64,000 bases of DNA from NCBI GenBank assembly GCA_964036155.1, contig OZ038422.1, forward strand, positions 44,911,201 to 44,975,200, read 5' to 3'. The notes under the pieces were generated by a model. The model was not told the origin of the DNA. It did not search any database and worked only from the letters and a program-made list of their open reading frames with translations. The stretch is from Diploscapter coronatus (lineage: Eukaryota > Nematoda > Chromadorea > Rhabditida > Rhabditidae). Below, piece by piece: positions 26,999 through 39,738 of the stretch; positions within the stretch are counted from its first letter, which is position 1, and each line of letters opens with the position of its first letter. The position numbers and the translations under genes were made by a program.

Positions 26999-28450
26999 AT
27001 GTCGGGCAACATTTCTGACGACGAAGTGCCGGTGAACGTCAACTACAGGAAGCCCGAGAAGAAGAGTGTCAACGAAATCATCGATGCTGATAAAGTAAGC
27101 AATAAGCGATGAGGAATTGTGAAATATCGATTGGTTAATGACTGATCAATCAATCAAATATGAAAGGGGAATTGTTTTGAATTCCCCTATGACTCATACA
27201 AGCAGCACCAATTTGTGATGAAACTTACTCATAGTTTATCGCCAAAATAGGCCGATTTTTTATATTAGTATTGATCAATAGTTTTCTTCAGATGAAATGA
27301 AAATATCGAAAAAAAATTTGACTGCAAATTAATTTCAATGTTGAGATTTAAAAAAAAAAAATTAAACGAAGAACCAAGTACTTGAATAAAATCGAATTTG
27401 TTAGGAATGTTTCATTTTGAATACACTTGTATGAAAAAATAAGATTTTTTTCAGGGCGATGAAAGTCTGAACAAGTACAAGCAAACTCTGCTGGGCTCTT
27501 CTCCGTCACAGGTGATCGTCGAGCCACACAACCCCAATCACGTCATCATCAAGTCCATCACTCTCGTGGCTGATGGAAGGCCTGAAATCACCATGGATCT
27601 GTCCAATCCGAGTAAGCACTACATATTATTCATCAAATAGATATATTACAAATTTCTTAGAAAACTCACTTTTCTGCTTCTAAGCTCTATACGAAAATTT
27701 TATAGCTGCAAAATTCTGCAGGATGTTCATATATTGCTGCTTGTTGTGTGTAGATTTTCGCCAAAATTTATTTGCAAATGACAATGCATCCCGTACTATT
27801 CAGAAACAAACCAAATTGATGGTTTTTATGGAATTCCATTTTCAGAAGCGATCGAATCGGCGAATTTCAACGTGAAGGAGGGTGCGCACTACAGGCTCCG
27901 CTTCAACTTCTTCGTGCAACGAGAAATCGTCACTGGTCTCAAGTAATCTAACTTGTTCTCCTAAAGAATCTAAAATGAACTCATTGAGATACTTCCACAA
28001 AGTATCCCGCCACGGTATCACAGTCGACAAGGAGACCTACATGGTCGGCTCCTACGCGCCTAAAACGGAATTACAGTCCTACCAGACACCGCTCGAGGAA
28101 GCTCCCAGTGGTAAATTTTGTTTTTTTTTCTTTTTACGATTATCCTTATCTTCGAATAATGCTTTCGGAAAGAATGCTACTTTCTTACAACTTGAAGACG
28201 AGCATTAATATCTCAATGTTATCTTCTAGAACATGCAGAATCTTAGCTTTCCATTTGTGCTTAAATTCTCTGCTCACTATGGAGATGAGAACAATCGAAA
28301 GTTCTATGGCATCCTTAATTTTTATCAAAAATGTAAATTGCAGGAATGATGCACCGCGGGAAGTACAAAGTGAAGTCGAAGTTCGTGGACGACGACGGCA
28401 ACTGCATCCTGGAGTGGACTTGGACGCTCGAGATCTCCAAGGATTGGTAG
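26999..28450 (+). CDS. RhoGDI: Rho GDP-dissociation inhibitor (192 aa, complete)
   Basis: Binds prenylated Rho-family GTPases, extracts them from membranes and keeps them inactive in the cytosol. Exons 26999-27094, 27455-27611, 27846-27942, 27989-28110 and 28344-28450 sum to 579 nt, 193 codons with TAG. The N-terminus is the acidic regulatory arm (SDDEVPVNVNYRKP). The immunoglobulin-like prenyl-binding domain has GVxVDK-type TVDKETYMVGSYAPK, then LEEAPSGMMHRGKYKVKSKF, DDDGNCILEW and the typical LEISKDW ending. Length is close to the vertebrate family (about 200 aa). The 46-nt third intron has an odd acceptor (CATTGAG rather than TTTCAG), but phase and homology both require it. The gene starts opposite DGK-epsilon and shares its intergenic region. 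Identification is firm. Confidence 0.95.
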
Positions 28451-30329
28451 TCGACTACATCAACAAGGAAGGCGAGTGGAGATGTGAGTTGAAGTTTTCA
28501 AGTATTTCCTTGTTAGAGATTGAATTTTGGATTTTTCACGCATTTATGCCGCTTTATTTCATGTGAAGGGTGAAATATTCTGATTCGTTACAATAGAAAT
28601 GACTGATCAGCTCTGATAATTGATAAATTTTGATTTTAATTTACGTGCTACAAAAATTCGTTAACGTTCGAGAATATTGTGGCATATTTCCAGAAAATGC
28701 TCTGAAAAGTTAGTTTAATTGTTGATTTTCGATGTGAAATGCCAATTATATACTCTGAATTTTTAAAGAGGTAGAGATTTATGAAGTGTTACCTTAATTC
28801 GTGAGTATAACGTGAAGAGCAATGGTAAACGATCTTGAATTCATGCTTGAGTTGTGGTGAAGGTTCACTTTGAATCATATCAAAATATGAATATGCCAAC
28901 TCAGCTTAATGCTGAAGTTTATGATCCGCGCGTTTATTTTTTTTTATTTTCGCTCGTATTTTTTCAAATTTTATATTCGACTTCAGTTTTCTCCACTTCG
29001 ATGGATGGTAACTAACGGAGATTTCGTCTGATTCTTGAAACTTTTCAATTCATCACTGCTTTATTTTCTGCCTCTTATCAATTTGTTTGAAGTATGGATA
29101 TTTTTCAATTTTTCCTAAATTTACTCTCTTGTGCAGAAATCATATCAGTTTTAGTCAATTATAAGTTTATCCTGCAGGATAATTGTGATAGAACGAGAAT
29201 ATTCCATTTTCATTTCACTTCTCACTTATCTACGGACCAAATGAGTTTATTTTTATCTGAAAATTTTATTCTTCTAAACAAATTTGGTTGTTCGTACACA
29301 TTTCGGGTGTTTTTCCTACGAATTTCGAAATTTCATTTATCTCTTCATCACCCGATGAATCTTATTTTATCGGATCAGCTTGAATCCATGGAAGAATCGG
29401 TAATGCTCAAGTTTTATTTGAATTTTACCGAATGCTGTTTCATATAGCTCTCCAAGTGTTTACTTTAATAGAAACCAGTTTATCTCGACCATCTTTTCAT
29501 ACCCACTTTAGTCATCAGTCTGATATCTCTAATCATTCTATCTTTATCATTAATTGAACTATTGAAACATTTCCCTTTGCAGTTTCGTGCCTTGTCCTCT
29601 TCACTCATTCATACAATTCATTTCAATTCAATGCCTTCGTTTTTATCCCGTTTTAATTTTTGAATATTTCGATGTCACATTTGTAAATTTTTATTTATCT
29701 CAAGTAAATCGAGTTTTGAACTTTCAGAAGTTTAGAATATTATTGAAGAGAACGTCGATATCCAAAATTGCACTATTCGTCTCGTTTCTTTTCTGCACGA
29801 CATGATTTCACTCCAAATTTGAGTTCTAATTACTGCATGAATATCGACTTTCTCACCAATCAGCGATATTGAACGTAACTCGTAGTGTTGTAAAAATGCT
29901 TGGATTTTAATAGAAATGATTTGACATGTTGACTGCATTTGCTGTTATCACTCGCACCAAGTATGCACAAAATAATACCATCAATTCAGGGATGGTGTTT
30001 GATTTCATATCGATACGTAAGTATAATTCAGACGACTTAAACGTTTCTTCCAATTCCAAATATTCGAATCTCATCTCGAACTTTGTCCTAGCTGATATCA
30101 TCATAAAATTAAAATTGTTTTTGTAACTTTTATCTCGATCTCACTAATTACATCATAGCAGATGCGATCGGCACTAAATTACGACGTGCACTTGATACAC
30201 AAGACAGCATCTCAAATCAAATCAACACGTTCTCTCCCTCAATTTTGATTCCATGTTCCAATTGAAATAGCAATCCCCATAGAAAATGTCCCTTTGGCGA
30301 TTCAAAAATATTTCAATACTTGGTTGCAT

Positions 30330-30640
30330 CTTTCTCTCCCCCTCTTTCAGAGACACAATTCGCCTTCTCCGTTATGTGTTCTTTCTTTCTTTCTTTCTCC
30401 ATTTCTCTATCTTTCCATCTCCTTTCTCATTCCATCGCTTTTCGCAAACAACGAAAGAGAGATGGAGAGGGAGAGAAGGAAGTGGAAAATAGACCAGGTC
30501 ATGAAGAGAACGCAGGCACACGAGGAATGAAATAAAACATCGGACAGAGAAAAAAGCGAAGGAAAATGGATGGCTTTCCCTTCTCTCCTCTCCCTTCTCT
30601 TCTCCACTCCTCCCTTCCCCCTTCCCTATATTTTTTGTGC
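30330..30640. repeat. alternating CT/GA/CT low-complexity block
   Basis: A (CTTT)n-rich pyrimidine tract (about 30345-30440) is followed by a GA-rich purine tract (about 30450-30560) and a second CT-rich tract (30575-30630). The complementary tracts could pair in an RNA, but the pairing would be imperfect. Confidence 0.6.
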
Positions 30641-31396
30641 CATGCATGCTTTGCAATGCAGTCTGCGGCGCGGTTAGATCTAACTAGCAATCGGAAAGGT
30701 ACTTTAGACTCGTTTTCGGAAAACTAATTATGTATGGTTATGAATAAGATTTCGATAATTCGAAATAGGAAGCTAGTCTTCATCCTCACAAACAATTTTT
30801 GTCGAGTAGAGCTGCAAACTAAGGAAAGAAGAATAATAATAATAATCAAATTTTTATTAGACTTTTGAGTAGGATCTTCTATGTAGTTTTTCCTAATTCG
30901 ATTGATTTCATATTCAGGAACATTGCAAAGTGTCCTTTTATGTGCTACAAAGTTGTGAGATATTCAGCACCAATATTGAGATTTTCTTTCGCAAGAGCAA
31001 AAATAGCCGCAATTTCGAATCTTATCATTCGAAACGTTTCCCATAACTAGAGCGACTGTGCGAACCTTCACCGAATCCAGGAAGAGAAAACAATGTGAGT
31101 TAAAGAAGAAGGAAGAGATAAAGACACCAACTTTTTTCCGTTGCGATGTTATTTTGTCCTTCTAGCTGTCGCGTATCTAATGAATGACCTCCAGAGAAAT
31201 TGCATGCATTCGAATAACTGCAAGCTCAATTATGCAAAATTTCCGTCTAATAAGCTCGCTCTTTCTCGCCGGGAGAAAATCTTATCAGATAATTGCAAGT
31301 GGGCGTGGCTTTGTCAGCTTTTGTCGAGTTTGCATGGCCTTGTCTTGCAATGTCTTGGTTTGCCCATGCCTCTGCCATTGCATTGTGTGAGTATAT

Positions 31397-31790
31397 GCAG
31401 GAAGAAGGGAACCTTTTTCATCTTTCTTTGTATCTTTTATGTGGTTTACTTCTTTATTTCTCTATTTCCCTACGTCTGTCTATCTCTGCATCGATATTTC
31501 CCCAGTCGGTTTCTCTCTCATTTTTCTCTCCAACTCCTGCTTTGCCATCATCTTTCTCTCTCACCATTATTCTACTCGCTCACACAGCCTTTTCGTTTCC
31601 TTCTCTATCTCTCCCATCTTTCTTCCCCTTTTCTCCCCATTTTCCTTTCTTTCTCTCCCCATTTTTCGCTTCTTTCTCTCCCTTTTCTTCCCATTTCTCC
31701 CTTTCCATAGACCTCTCCAACCAACCAACGCAATAAGGAGAATGAGAGGAAGGGCCCCCTTGCCTTTTCGCTCTTTTCCCTTTTAGAAAT
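31397..31790 (+). repeat. long pyrimidine-rich block
   Basis: Nearly 400 bases dominated by T and C with short TTTCTCTCCC-like motifs, upstream of the zinc-finger gene on its sense strand. Three overlapping open frames run through it only because CT-rich DNA has few stop codons; their products are Ser/Phe/Leu/Pro and show no domain. Confidence 0.7.
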
Positions 31791-31860
31791 AAGACCTAAT
31801 TAACTATTTCTTTAAATTTTAGCTTGCTCTACCTCTTAGCTTTTCATTTTGTGAAGAATC

Positions 31861-34145
31861 ATGAAGAAGAGCGTCTCAGTTATCAGTGTATGTTTTGCAA
31901 AATAATCAATTCTTCTTCACGCTTATCGAATCGATACCTTCTAAATCTAAACAATTTCGAGTTTATCTGATTCGTTCTGTAATCTTCGTGTTTATTGTCT
32001 AATCCATCAATCGATACTTGTCGCGTTCTACGTGTTTATACTCGTCGCTTCATCGTATTTTTCAAATACCCTTCAATTATGCATTCGATTTCAGCTACAA
32101 TTGCTGCTCCTCTCAAGAAGCAGGCGGCCAAGATGCCGGTCGTCTACGTGAAGGTCAAAGATGAACGCTTGACGGAGTTCATCAATATTCTGGTGGGTGA
32201 ATTCAGAACTTTCGGAATGTGTTTTGCTATGTTGGTTGTCACAGCTTTAGTGAAACTATGATTTCTGTGCCTCATTCACCAACGTTTCATTTATCGATTC
32301 AGAAAAAAGACTAATTCACTATGAAAGATCAAACTTATTTCACAAGTTTTGCTCAGTTCAAGTTCAAGGCATGAAATCCCTTGAAACAATATCTTATTTC
32401 AGTCGCAGAATCAGTTTGGCGATTATCGAGTGTTTCGCGATCTGAATGACACGGAGATTCCTGCCAGCTGGACGTTCGGGTCCAAGGATAAGAAAGGTCG
32501 TGGAAATGAGAATGGACAGGGTATGAATTGGAAAATCTTTTCCGAATATAAATTTTATGATTTGCATGAGAAAAATCGTTTCTCTTGATTAGATGTGTTG
32601 GGCTTTTTTTGTATAGTTCATCCAGTTACGTCATCGAGGCTTATGGAATAGGGTTAGGGGCAGGGTTTGGTAGACCCCATGTTGTTTCCAAGTGATCAGC
32701 TCACAGAGTAGATTGCTTTGACTGTTGAATCTACCTGGTATTGCCCTAGTCTAGTCTAGTTAGATGAATGGATGAACTATGCAAGAAGCCAGATGTTGTG
32801 ATAAGTTTGTGAAACGAGATAGAGTTTATTGAAAAATGAAAGGTGGTTTGTCCTGTAAAGTGGTTGTGTATTTCAGAGGAACTTCCGACTGCGATGACCG
32901 TTCAGCAGATCGTCGATGACATGAGGAATGGAGGACTGATCAAAGTCGATCCAGCGAACTCTGTCAAAGGTGAGAATTTGCTGCTTGGATCGAAATATCG
33001 TGATGTAACATTTAGATGTTGTAATAAAGACAGCTAAAAAATGGTGGCTCACTGAAAATTATTCGTTTTAGGCAGAGGTCTGACCAATAATTTCGCCATT
33101 GCAGCCCTGGCCAAGAACAATCTGGCATCGACTTCTCTCGGGTCTGATCTTCGCTCAGGTATAATTCATATTCTAGGCAAAATTGATCAATGCTTCGAAA
33201 TATCGTGGAGTTTTAACGTGTTTTAGACGGAACCCAATTATTATTTGATGTTTCGAGGTATTGATGTATTGCAAATTCCATGTCTTCATCGCCTTTTTCG
33301 CTTATTGCAGGCATTTCGGGCTCCGACAGCATTCTGATGCAATACAGCCAGGGCACCAACTACAACAGCACTCCGATGCAGACTGTGCAGGACTTTCTGT
33401 CGAGTGAGATGCGACTGAAGGACAGCTCGGGTGCACCTATTCCGACCAATAACAGACTTCGCAAGCAGGGACTCGTCAGGGTAAGCACGTTCCAGCTGAT
33501 TTTGATCGAGTTTCTCACAACTTCAAATAAGTCTCCAAAGGGAATTGATCTTCATTTCAGAACAACATGTACTCGAAGCTCAATCGCGAGAAGATCATCC
33601 TCTCGCTCCAATGCAAGATCTGCAACGAGGTATAGAATTCATTGAATTCCACGCCGAATTTACAGAACTAATTTTCAGTACGTGAACTGCGCCCCGAAGC
33701 ATAAGCGCAACTGCATGAGGAGTCACGCGACGACCAGACATATGGAGATCAAACGGTTCGATTCTTCGACTTCAAATTCACATCATCATCAAGATCTGAC
33801 TTTCAGCTTCAAATGCAGCGAGTGTGAATTCGCAACGAAGGCTCATTCGTCGATGAAGACGCACTTCAGACTTCACGAGGGAGCCGATTGCAAGATTATC
33901 GATTTGTGGTAGGCTTCATTTCTCTTTTGTTTTCTTTCGTCTTAACGCCATCGTTGATAAAACTCGGGAAAATCTTTATCAACTCAATGATGATCTTTTA
34001 CCGATTTGTGTTCAGGAACGAGGACCTTGAGAAGCAGCAGGCGGATATTGCCCGTGCTTGCTTCCCGCACGCCTTCGACTGCGGCGCGAGATGGGACCAG
34101 TTCATCTCGAACAAGAGAGACAGTGTTTCCATGATCGACATGTGA
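31861..34145 (+). CDS. C2H2-type zinc-finger protein (about 322 aa)
   Basis: Exons 31861-31885, 32095-32192, 32403-32520, 32877-32969, 33072-33158, 33311-33480, 33561-33629, 33679-33755, 33807-33908 and 34016-34145 sum to 969 nt, 323 codons with TGA. Phases agree at every junction. The N-terminal half (about 1-195) has no recognised domain but reads as normal protein (MPVVYVKVKDERLTEFINIL, then TVQQIVDDMRNGG). A first, irregular Cys/His cluster lies at about 215-241 (CKIC, then HATTRH). A second finger at about 249-269 fits C-x2-C-x12-H-x3-H exactly (CSEC, then HFRLH). A nuclear nucleic-acid-binding role is inferred from the fingers. The 25-nt first exon is the weakest part: translation could start instead at the ATG at 32080 or at MPVVYV in exon 2. 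The 51-nt intron at 33756-33806 keeps the frame if retained. No orthologue recognised. Confidence 0.8.
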
Positions 34146-35205
34146 AACACCGAATTCATGGACGGTTACCGGATTTCCGATTACATTGAACAATTCCCGT
34201 TTGTTTCTTCTGAATATCGGTGTTTCCTCTATCTATAAGATATGGATTTCAACAGCTCTTCTTATGGTATTTTCCGATACAAAATTCTATTCTTCTTTTG
34301 TTAAATTTACTACGCCTTGATGGTGAGTTTATCTTCATTTATCCGAGTATTTTCCTTCAACCATCATAGTTCATGTAGGTGGAACTTGTAGAGTTGGTTT
34401 CTAGTCCACACTTAATTTCGCTCTCTTTAAAGGATAATTTGTCTGTAGTAAGACAGCTTCGATACGGTTTAGCTCTTTTCATTTATAATTGAAGTTATTC
34501 TAAATAATTCAAAAATATCGCTGCATACGGTTCTAAACTAGAAAATTTATGAGCACAATTATCATTTTTGAAAATTATCGAAAATTCATTTTCGATAGTC
34601 TTCTTGCTTCTATCATTTGTCTTTTTTATCAAAAATATTCTATTAGACAAATCTATTCACTTTACAGGCGACATGTAGCTTACGAATTAGACGCTAGATT
34701 TGCACGCGCAAAATGTTCATTTAAAACTTAAAGCTAAAATTCCTACATTCTATCAGGATCTCCTTATCTAATAAGGGAAATGATAATTCTCGACAACTTC
34801 ATTAAGATTTTATGTTACCGATTTAGATTAAATCTGAACCTCAGCGATCAATGGGTTTACCTATTTTAATCCTGCAATTTATACCATCAGTTATCAAACA
34901 TGCACTTACTTTTAGTGGTTATTGTCTTGTAACGGAATATTATTTGAAATGAACGCTTATGAATCAACGTTTGAGTAATTTTATTTGAATTCAACTAAAT
35001 TCGTGTATTTTGGTGAGATTTATGTTCGTGTTTGGGCAGGCGGAATGTCTTTTTCCAAATATCTGCAAAAGCTGCAGAACTGTGAAATCTGAATGATCTA
35101 ATATTTTAGTTTTCAGCAATTTCTAACCTGTAGAATATTGTCAAAGGAGAGCACCCCCTCACTACGAAAGCCCAATAGTAAGATCCGTACATGCGAAGCA
35201 TTTCG
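34146..35205. other. convergent 3' spacer
   Basis: About 1.1 kb between the stops of the zinc-finger gene (plus) and otopetrin (minus). Very AT-rich, no exon signals with matching frames. It should hold both 3' untranslated regions; no clear AATAAA was assigned to either gene. Confidence 0.65.
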
Positions 35206-37860
35206 TCATTTATTCCAGCCTACGATTTGTTGTCTTTTTAAAATCTTGTAGTTTCGACTAGCCTTTTGAGCTTCAAAGACGTTCAAGAAAAACTGAGATA
35301 CGTTGATCATCAAAAGCAGGGTAATCAGCTGAAAAATGATGTTTACTTTTGAAGATGTCTGCTAAAATCACTTGTTTTCCTGGCTTGTATCTCCGCATAT
35401 CGTCATCTTCTGGATCAATTTCTAACCGTGAACTTACGATGATTAGACCACTTTGAAATGTTACTTGAAACTAAACAATAGTCATAGGTTCAAAAAGAAC
35501 TGAACATTTAGTCGATCCTTACCAGTCGAACAATATTTGTGATGAAGATGATCAGTGGCAGACCTTTCGATGGATTATTGATGAATGATAAAATTGCGGC
35601 TAGAGTTGGTAAAGTTAGAGAATTTTGAGGAAAAGTAACCGACCCATTCCATAGAGCAATTCTCCAATCAGTCCAACCACCAGCAGAATTCGATCGAGCA
35701 ATTCTGCACTAGCATCTTCATCTTCCATTTCTCCGTGCTTGAACTTCAAGATTTTCATTCTCCAAAATGCTAGCAGACAAGTTAGCGTCGCTAGTATGAA
35801 GAATGCTAGGTTTGTACAGGAGAATATCTGAAAAATTTCGCATTTTTAAAATTTATTTTTCCTAAAATATACAGACCCAATGGCCGACGACGGCTTCGTA
35901 TCCAGAAAACGCGTTGTACAACGCGACCGCTAGAATGGTGAAGATGATGAAGATAAAGCCTGAAATGTTAGTTTGAAAGTTCATTAAGTCTACAATTTTA
36001 CCTATGAACAATCCTTCAGCAGTTCGTGAGCAGTCAATTGTCAGTCGACTTCGTTTTCTCATCTGCTTTTCTAACTGAAAATTCCAGCTTGAGACATGTT
36101 AGCATCATTATTCATGAAATTCCCGTAGCATTATAAAATTACCGCTTCTTCCCTAGCCGACTCGATGTTTGTCCAAAATACGAAAGCTACACCAGCACAG
36201 AGTAGTGAATATTCGACGACACAGGTGTACCTAAAATCGAATTATGAAAATAGCATTTTTATTAACAAGGAACTACATGAATTCACTGTATCCCTCGAAA
36301 ATGCACAGCACTCCTTTGCAAATTTCATGTTCATGAATCGTTCCATTCTTGTGGCTCTGATGATTCATCAATTTTTCGAATCGACTGAAATCGAATACGA
36401 TTTTACCACGATCAACATTTATCCTTTACTTAATCTCGTGAATCGTCTCAACTTCTTCGTAGATTATGTACCGGAGCCACATCCACAAATTCGTTCCAAC
36501 CAAATGCATCAAACCTATTCGAGCAATATTTCCTTTTCCAGTAAATATGATCTTCAAAATAGCTTCTTTTAAATTAAAACAAAAACACATTCATTACCTT
36601 TCCATTACAATAGACAAACCACATCTGCGCAAAAATGAACACCGCTGATATGAGATTTAGGCTGTTTGATCTAAGAAATTTTCGCTGAATACAGTCAGTT
36701 TTGCACTGACTTACGATATTGTGCACTCCCCTTCGTGCTCTTGACTTTGATTCCAACCTAACAAACAAATGATGCAGAGAAGCGAGTAATACACCACACC
36801 AATCAGACCGAATACTGTAAATAATTGATTTTCAATAATTACACGCATGAATGTCTTTCTGGAAAATTCATCACTCATTTGGAATGTTCAATTAGCTCTT
36901 GATTGAAAGCTAGATGAGCGTTCCAAATAACAATGAACGACATGTATGAATTTTCCATAAAACTAATGAAAAATCTCGAAGAAAATTTAAAGAAAAAAAA
37001 ACTTACTGACACATCCAATACGCAGATACAGACTTCCAGTAGAGGAATTTGTTAGAACATCAGGCTCTCTTCCTGTTTTATATTGCAGCGAAAGACGATA
37101 TTCTTTCCTCTTGTGAAGCACATTCAGATAATGCATGTATACCAAATAGGCGCAGTATCCAATGAACAAAATTGATCCTCCAAACAGCCATATTCCGAGA
37201 ACCTAAAAGCATTGTTGCGAAGTTGTCGTAATTTCGCCCTAATTCTTACCAAATCCTTTCCAGTGTGAATTATTTGTGAACCATTTGAGATCAAATTCGA
37301 TAATTCTACGACAATCCCTCCGACAACTATGAATAGAGCATAGAAGCACGTGAACAGTTTGAAAATGTAGTTCCTAAAATTAAGTGTAGTTAGATTTCCC
37401 TGACTTTACTTGATTTTTGTTATTATTTTCTCAAATCTTGTCTTGATCTACCTCGTGTTCTCGTTCTGGAGCCATATTTCTGGCTTCTTTCTGTCCTTGC
37501 TCTTCCTCAATCGGACATCTATTTCGGCGTGATTCTTCGCATCCGCTAGTTCGCTCGTAGTCGCTACTTCTTCTGACGATATTCTGAAATGGGATAATAT
37601 TTTAAGAAAAACGAACCTAGAATAGGTAAAAAAAATGATCATTTTTAATTCATCTTTCAAATTGCACTATTGTGTAAAAATGGTGTTGAAAGTTTGCGAG
37701 CTAAATAATGAAAATGAAAATATCTAGGCGAAGAGCGATAAATCGAGATAATCCACTAATCTTTGTCTTTTGTTTCCGTGTGCAATAATTTTTTGTTAAA
37801 TTATTTAACAAACCTTGAAGGCGAATCAATCAACTCAATTCCTTCATCCAATTTGTGCAT
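35206..37860 (-). CDS. OTOP: otopetrin-family proton channel (517 aa, complete)
   Basis: Otopetrins are proton-selective channels of the plasma membrane. Fifteen exons (37860-37814, 37583-37452, 37373-37250, 37202-37007, 36814-36715, 36661-36598, 36551-36430, 36384-36277, 36230-36143, 36074-36002, 35959-35877, 35827-35644, 35599-35523, 35470-35438, 35328-35206) sum to 1554 nt, 518 codons with TGA. An in-frame TAA lies two codons before the ATG. After a charged N-terminus of about 60 residues come roughly a dozen hydrophobic segments. Family signatures visible: GSLYLRIG before the third segment, FIFAQMWFVYCNGK (about 208-221), ARIGLMHLVGTNLWMWLR (about 230-248) and VEYSLLCAGVAFVFWTN in the second half. 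The second-half start (RSRLTIDCSRTAEGLFIG) and polar C-terminus also fit. Most introns are 43-60 nt. One acceptor (before 36551) is TTTTGAAG, required by phase. Nematodes have several such genes; which paralogue this is cannot be told. Confidence 0.92.
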
Positions 37861-39738
37861 AATTTACTGATCTATTGATATTCTACGATATTTTATCAAC
37901 TAGGCTACGATCTATCTAAAATCTAAATATTTTGAAATTCGAAATACCGGTGCATGTTAAAAATAAGTGCAGCTACGAAATATATCATAATCTTTCGAAT
38001 AGAACGATGAAATGATGTCGAACCTTTGCATGGGCAGATAAGCTCTTTGAAATATGAGTTTGTGGAAGTGAAAAATAGCAGATTGGAAGAATATTTTGAG
38101 GAGTATCAAAATTCGTTGTTGATAGCGGTGCGTGATAAAGAGAACAACTGTTTTGGTTTTGTTGCCGGGTCGAAGAATTAGAAGTGTCTCTTCCCCTTTG
38201 CTCCCTCACTCCAACCAAATTTCTCATCTCTTCATTCTCAAACCGCCAGCATTTGTGTTTACTTTGCCGTAGGGCGCTTTTGCGCATTTGTATTGCACTG
38301 GATTGCAGCGATAACGGATCGATAGATTCTATTTCCCTCTACGTCTCTAATAGTTCACACGATAAAGAATACGAGTGTCTGACTGTCTGATATCGATGAG
38401 TTTAGAGCCATAAATAGTGATGCATAACATTGGACTGTCTCAAGCTGTAAGCAGGAATGCATTAGTAAGCGAGTTGTCAGATGAGAGACGATACACAGGC
38501 GATAATAAGGCAAACAGATTGGTAACTCGAAACTCAGAATATATCAAAATATTACTAATTGTCACTACAAATCAATTATCGATCGAAGCTTGATGAATAA
38601 TCAAATTTATATCATATTGCTTTATCGAGCAAAGAAGAACAACATTAAAAGATGTTTGTACAAAATAATGAATGAAATGAGAATGTTTCGATTAAATTGG
38701 CAATGACAAAATTTTGACATTTTATCACACGATATCAAAGAACAGCAAGAGTTATCAATCAAAAAGTCGCAATAAATATGAATCAAATCATCAGAATTTA
38801 TAGAAGAACGATGATAAAAACCTGCCGAATACAGAGAAGTGTGACTAAATTTATGTAGTAATTTGTAAGTATATGAAATATTGCCACAGAAATAGGGAAA
38901 AAAGTCATTGGACTAATGCATACAAGGATTAGGTAAAGAAAACGAGCAATAAATGAGATGGATAAAATGGCTCAAACGCATCAAGCATATTTGCTTGAGT
39001 AAATAACAATTGGCTCCGAAAATAAACAATTTGTTGGATTTTTTATCGTTCATTGACTATTACGTAGTCATAACTTCTCAAAATTTGTCCATTTTTTTTA
39101 GAATCTTTAACTCTGCTAATTTTTTGAGAAAAATAGACAAGTTTTGAAGCAAAACTAAGCGTTTCTGAACGATAAACGAGGGCAGTGAAAAGTTGCTGAA
39201 TCAGAATTGAAGAAAGTAAATTGAAAGACGAGTCAAAATACATTACTAAAGAGAGCTGCAGCTTTGTCAAATATTGACCTGAACTCTCAAGGTGACGCCA
39301 ATGAACTCTGCACGAGAAATATGGCATCAAAAATGTATGAAACTTTGAAAATGCTGCAGCGTTATTAGAATATAAAATCCGTAATGCAAAGCACAAGTTT
39401 GCACAACATGCACTTGTCATGGATTGTCTCATAAAACATTAAGATAAAACGGAAGAAAAAGAATAATGGCACCACGTTAAGCAGTTTCTTTGAATAAGGC
39501 AAAAAATAAATCACAAAATAAGAGATTATCTGGAATGGTAATTGAGGCATTCGAACATTTTGGCAGATAATTTATAAAAACAAATCGTATGTAAAGATCG
39601 AAAGCTAAAAATGAGGCACGTAATGATGAGAATAAATAACTCAATAAATAAAAGAATTACCTAATTAATTCATGTAAAGATCATTTTGAAGGGGCTCGAT
39701 TCAAAACTGGTAAACACCAACAGTTGTCTTATTTTTGC
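37861..39738. other. 1.9-kb spacer upstream of otopetrin
   Basis: Lies between the otopetrin start and the stop of the next minus-strand gene. A less AT-rich segment at about 38100-38400 has open frames on both strands without splice support and may be the otopetrin promoter. Nothing else recognisable. Confidence 0.6.

Larger units (their letters stand above)
28451..31860. other. 3.4-kb spacer after RhoGDI, before the zinc-finger gene
   Basis: No exon chain recognised. Several open frames on the plus strand (for example 29094-29447) are Phe/Leu-rich readings of AT- or CT-rich DNA. It includes a mixed block at about 30330-30640 where CT-rich, GA-rich and CT-rich tracts alternate and could fold back on each other, an AAT repeat at 30829-30846, and a long pyrimidine-rich block at about 31397-31790 that ends 70 bp before the proposed first zinc-finger exon. 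RhoGDI 3' UTR and the zinc-finger promoter must lie here. Confidence 0.55.

Noticed and set aside
29094..29447. 117-codon plus frame downstream of RhoGDI
   Set aside because: Phe/Leu/Ile-rich reading of AT-rich DNA, no domain, and no connection to RhoGDI, which already ends with the conserved terminal motif.
31141..31786. Three overlapping plus-strand frames of 115-189 codons
   Set aside because: Same cause: a CT-rich block is stop-poor in all three frames. Compositions are alike and show no protein-like pattern.
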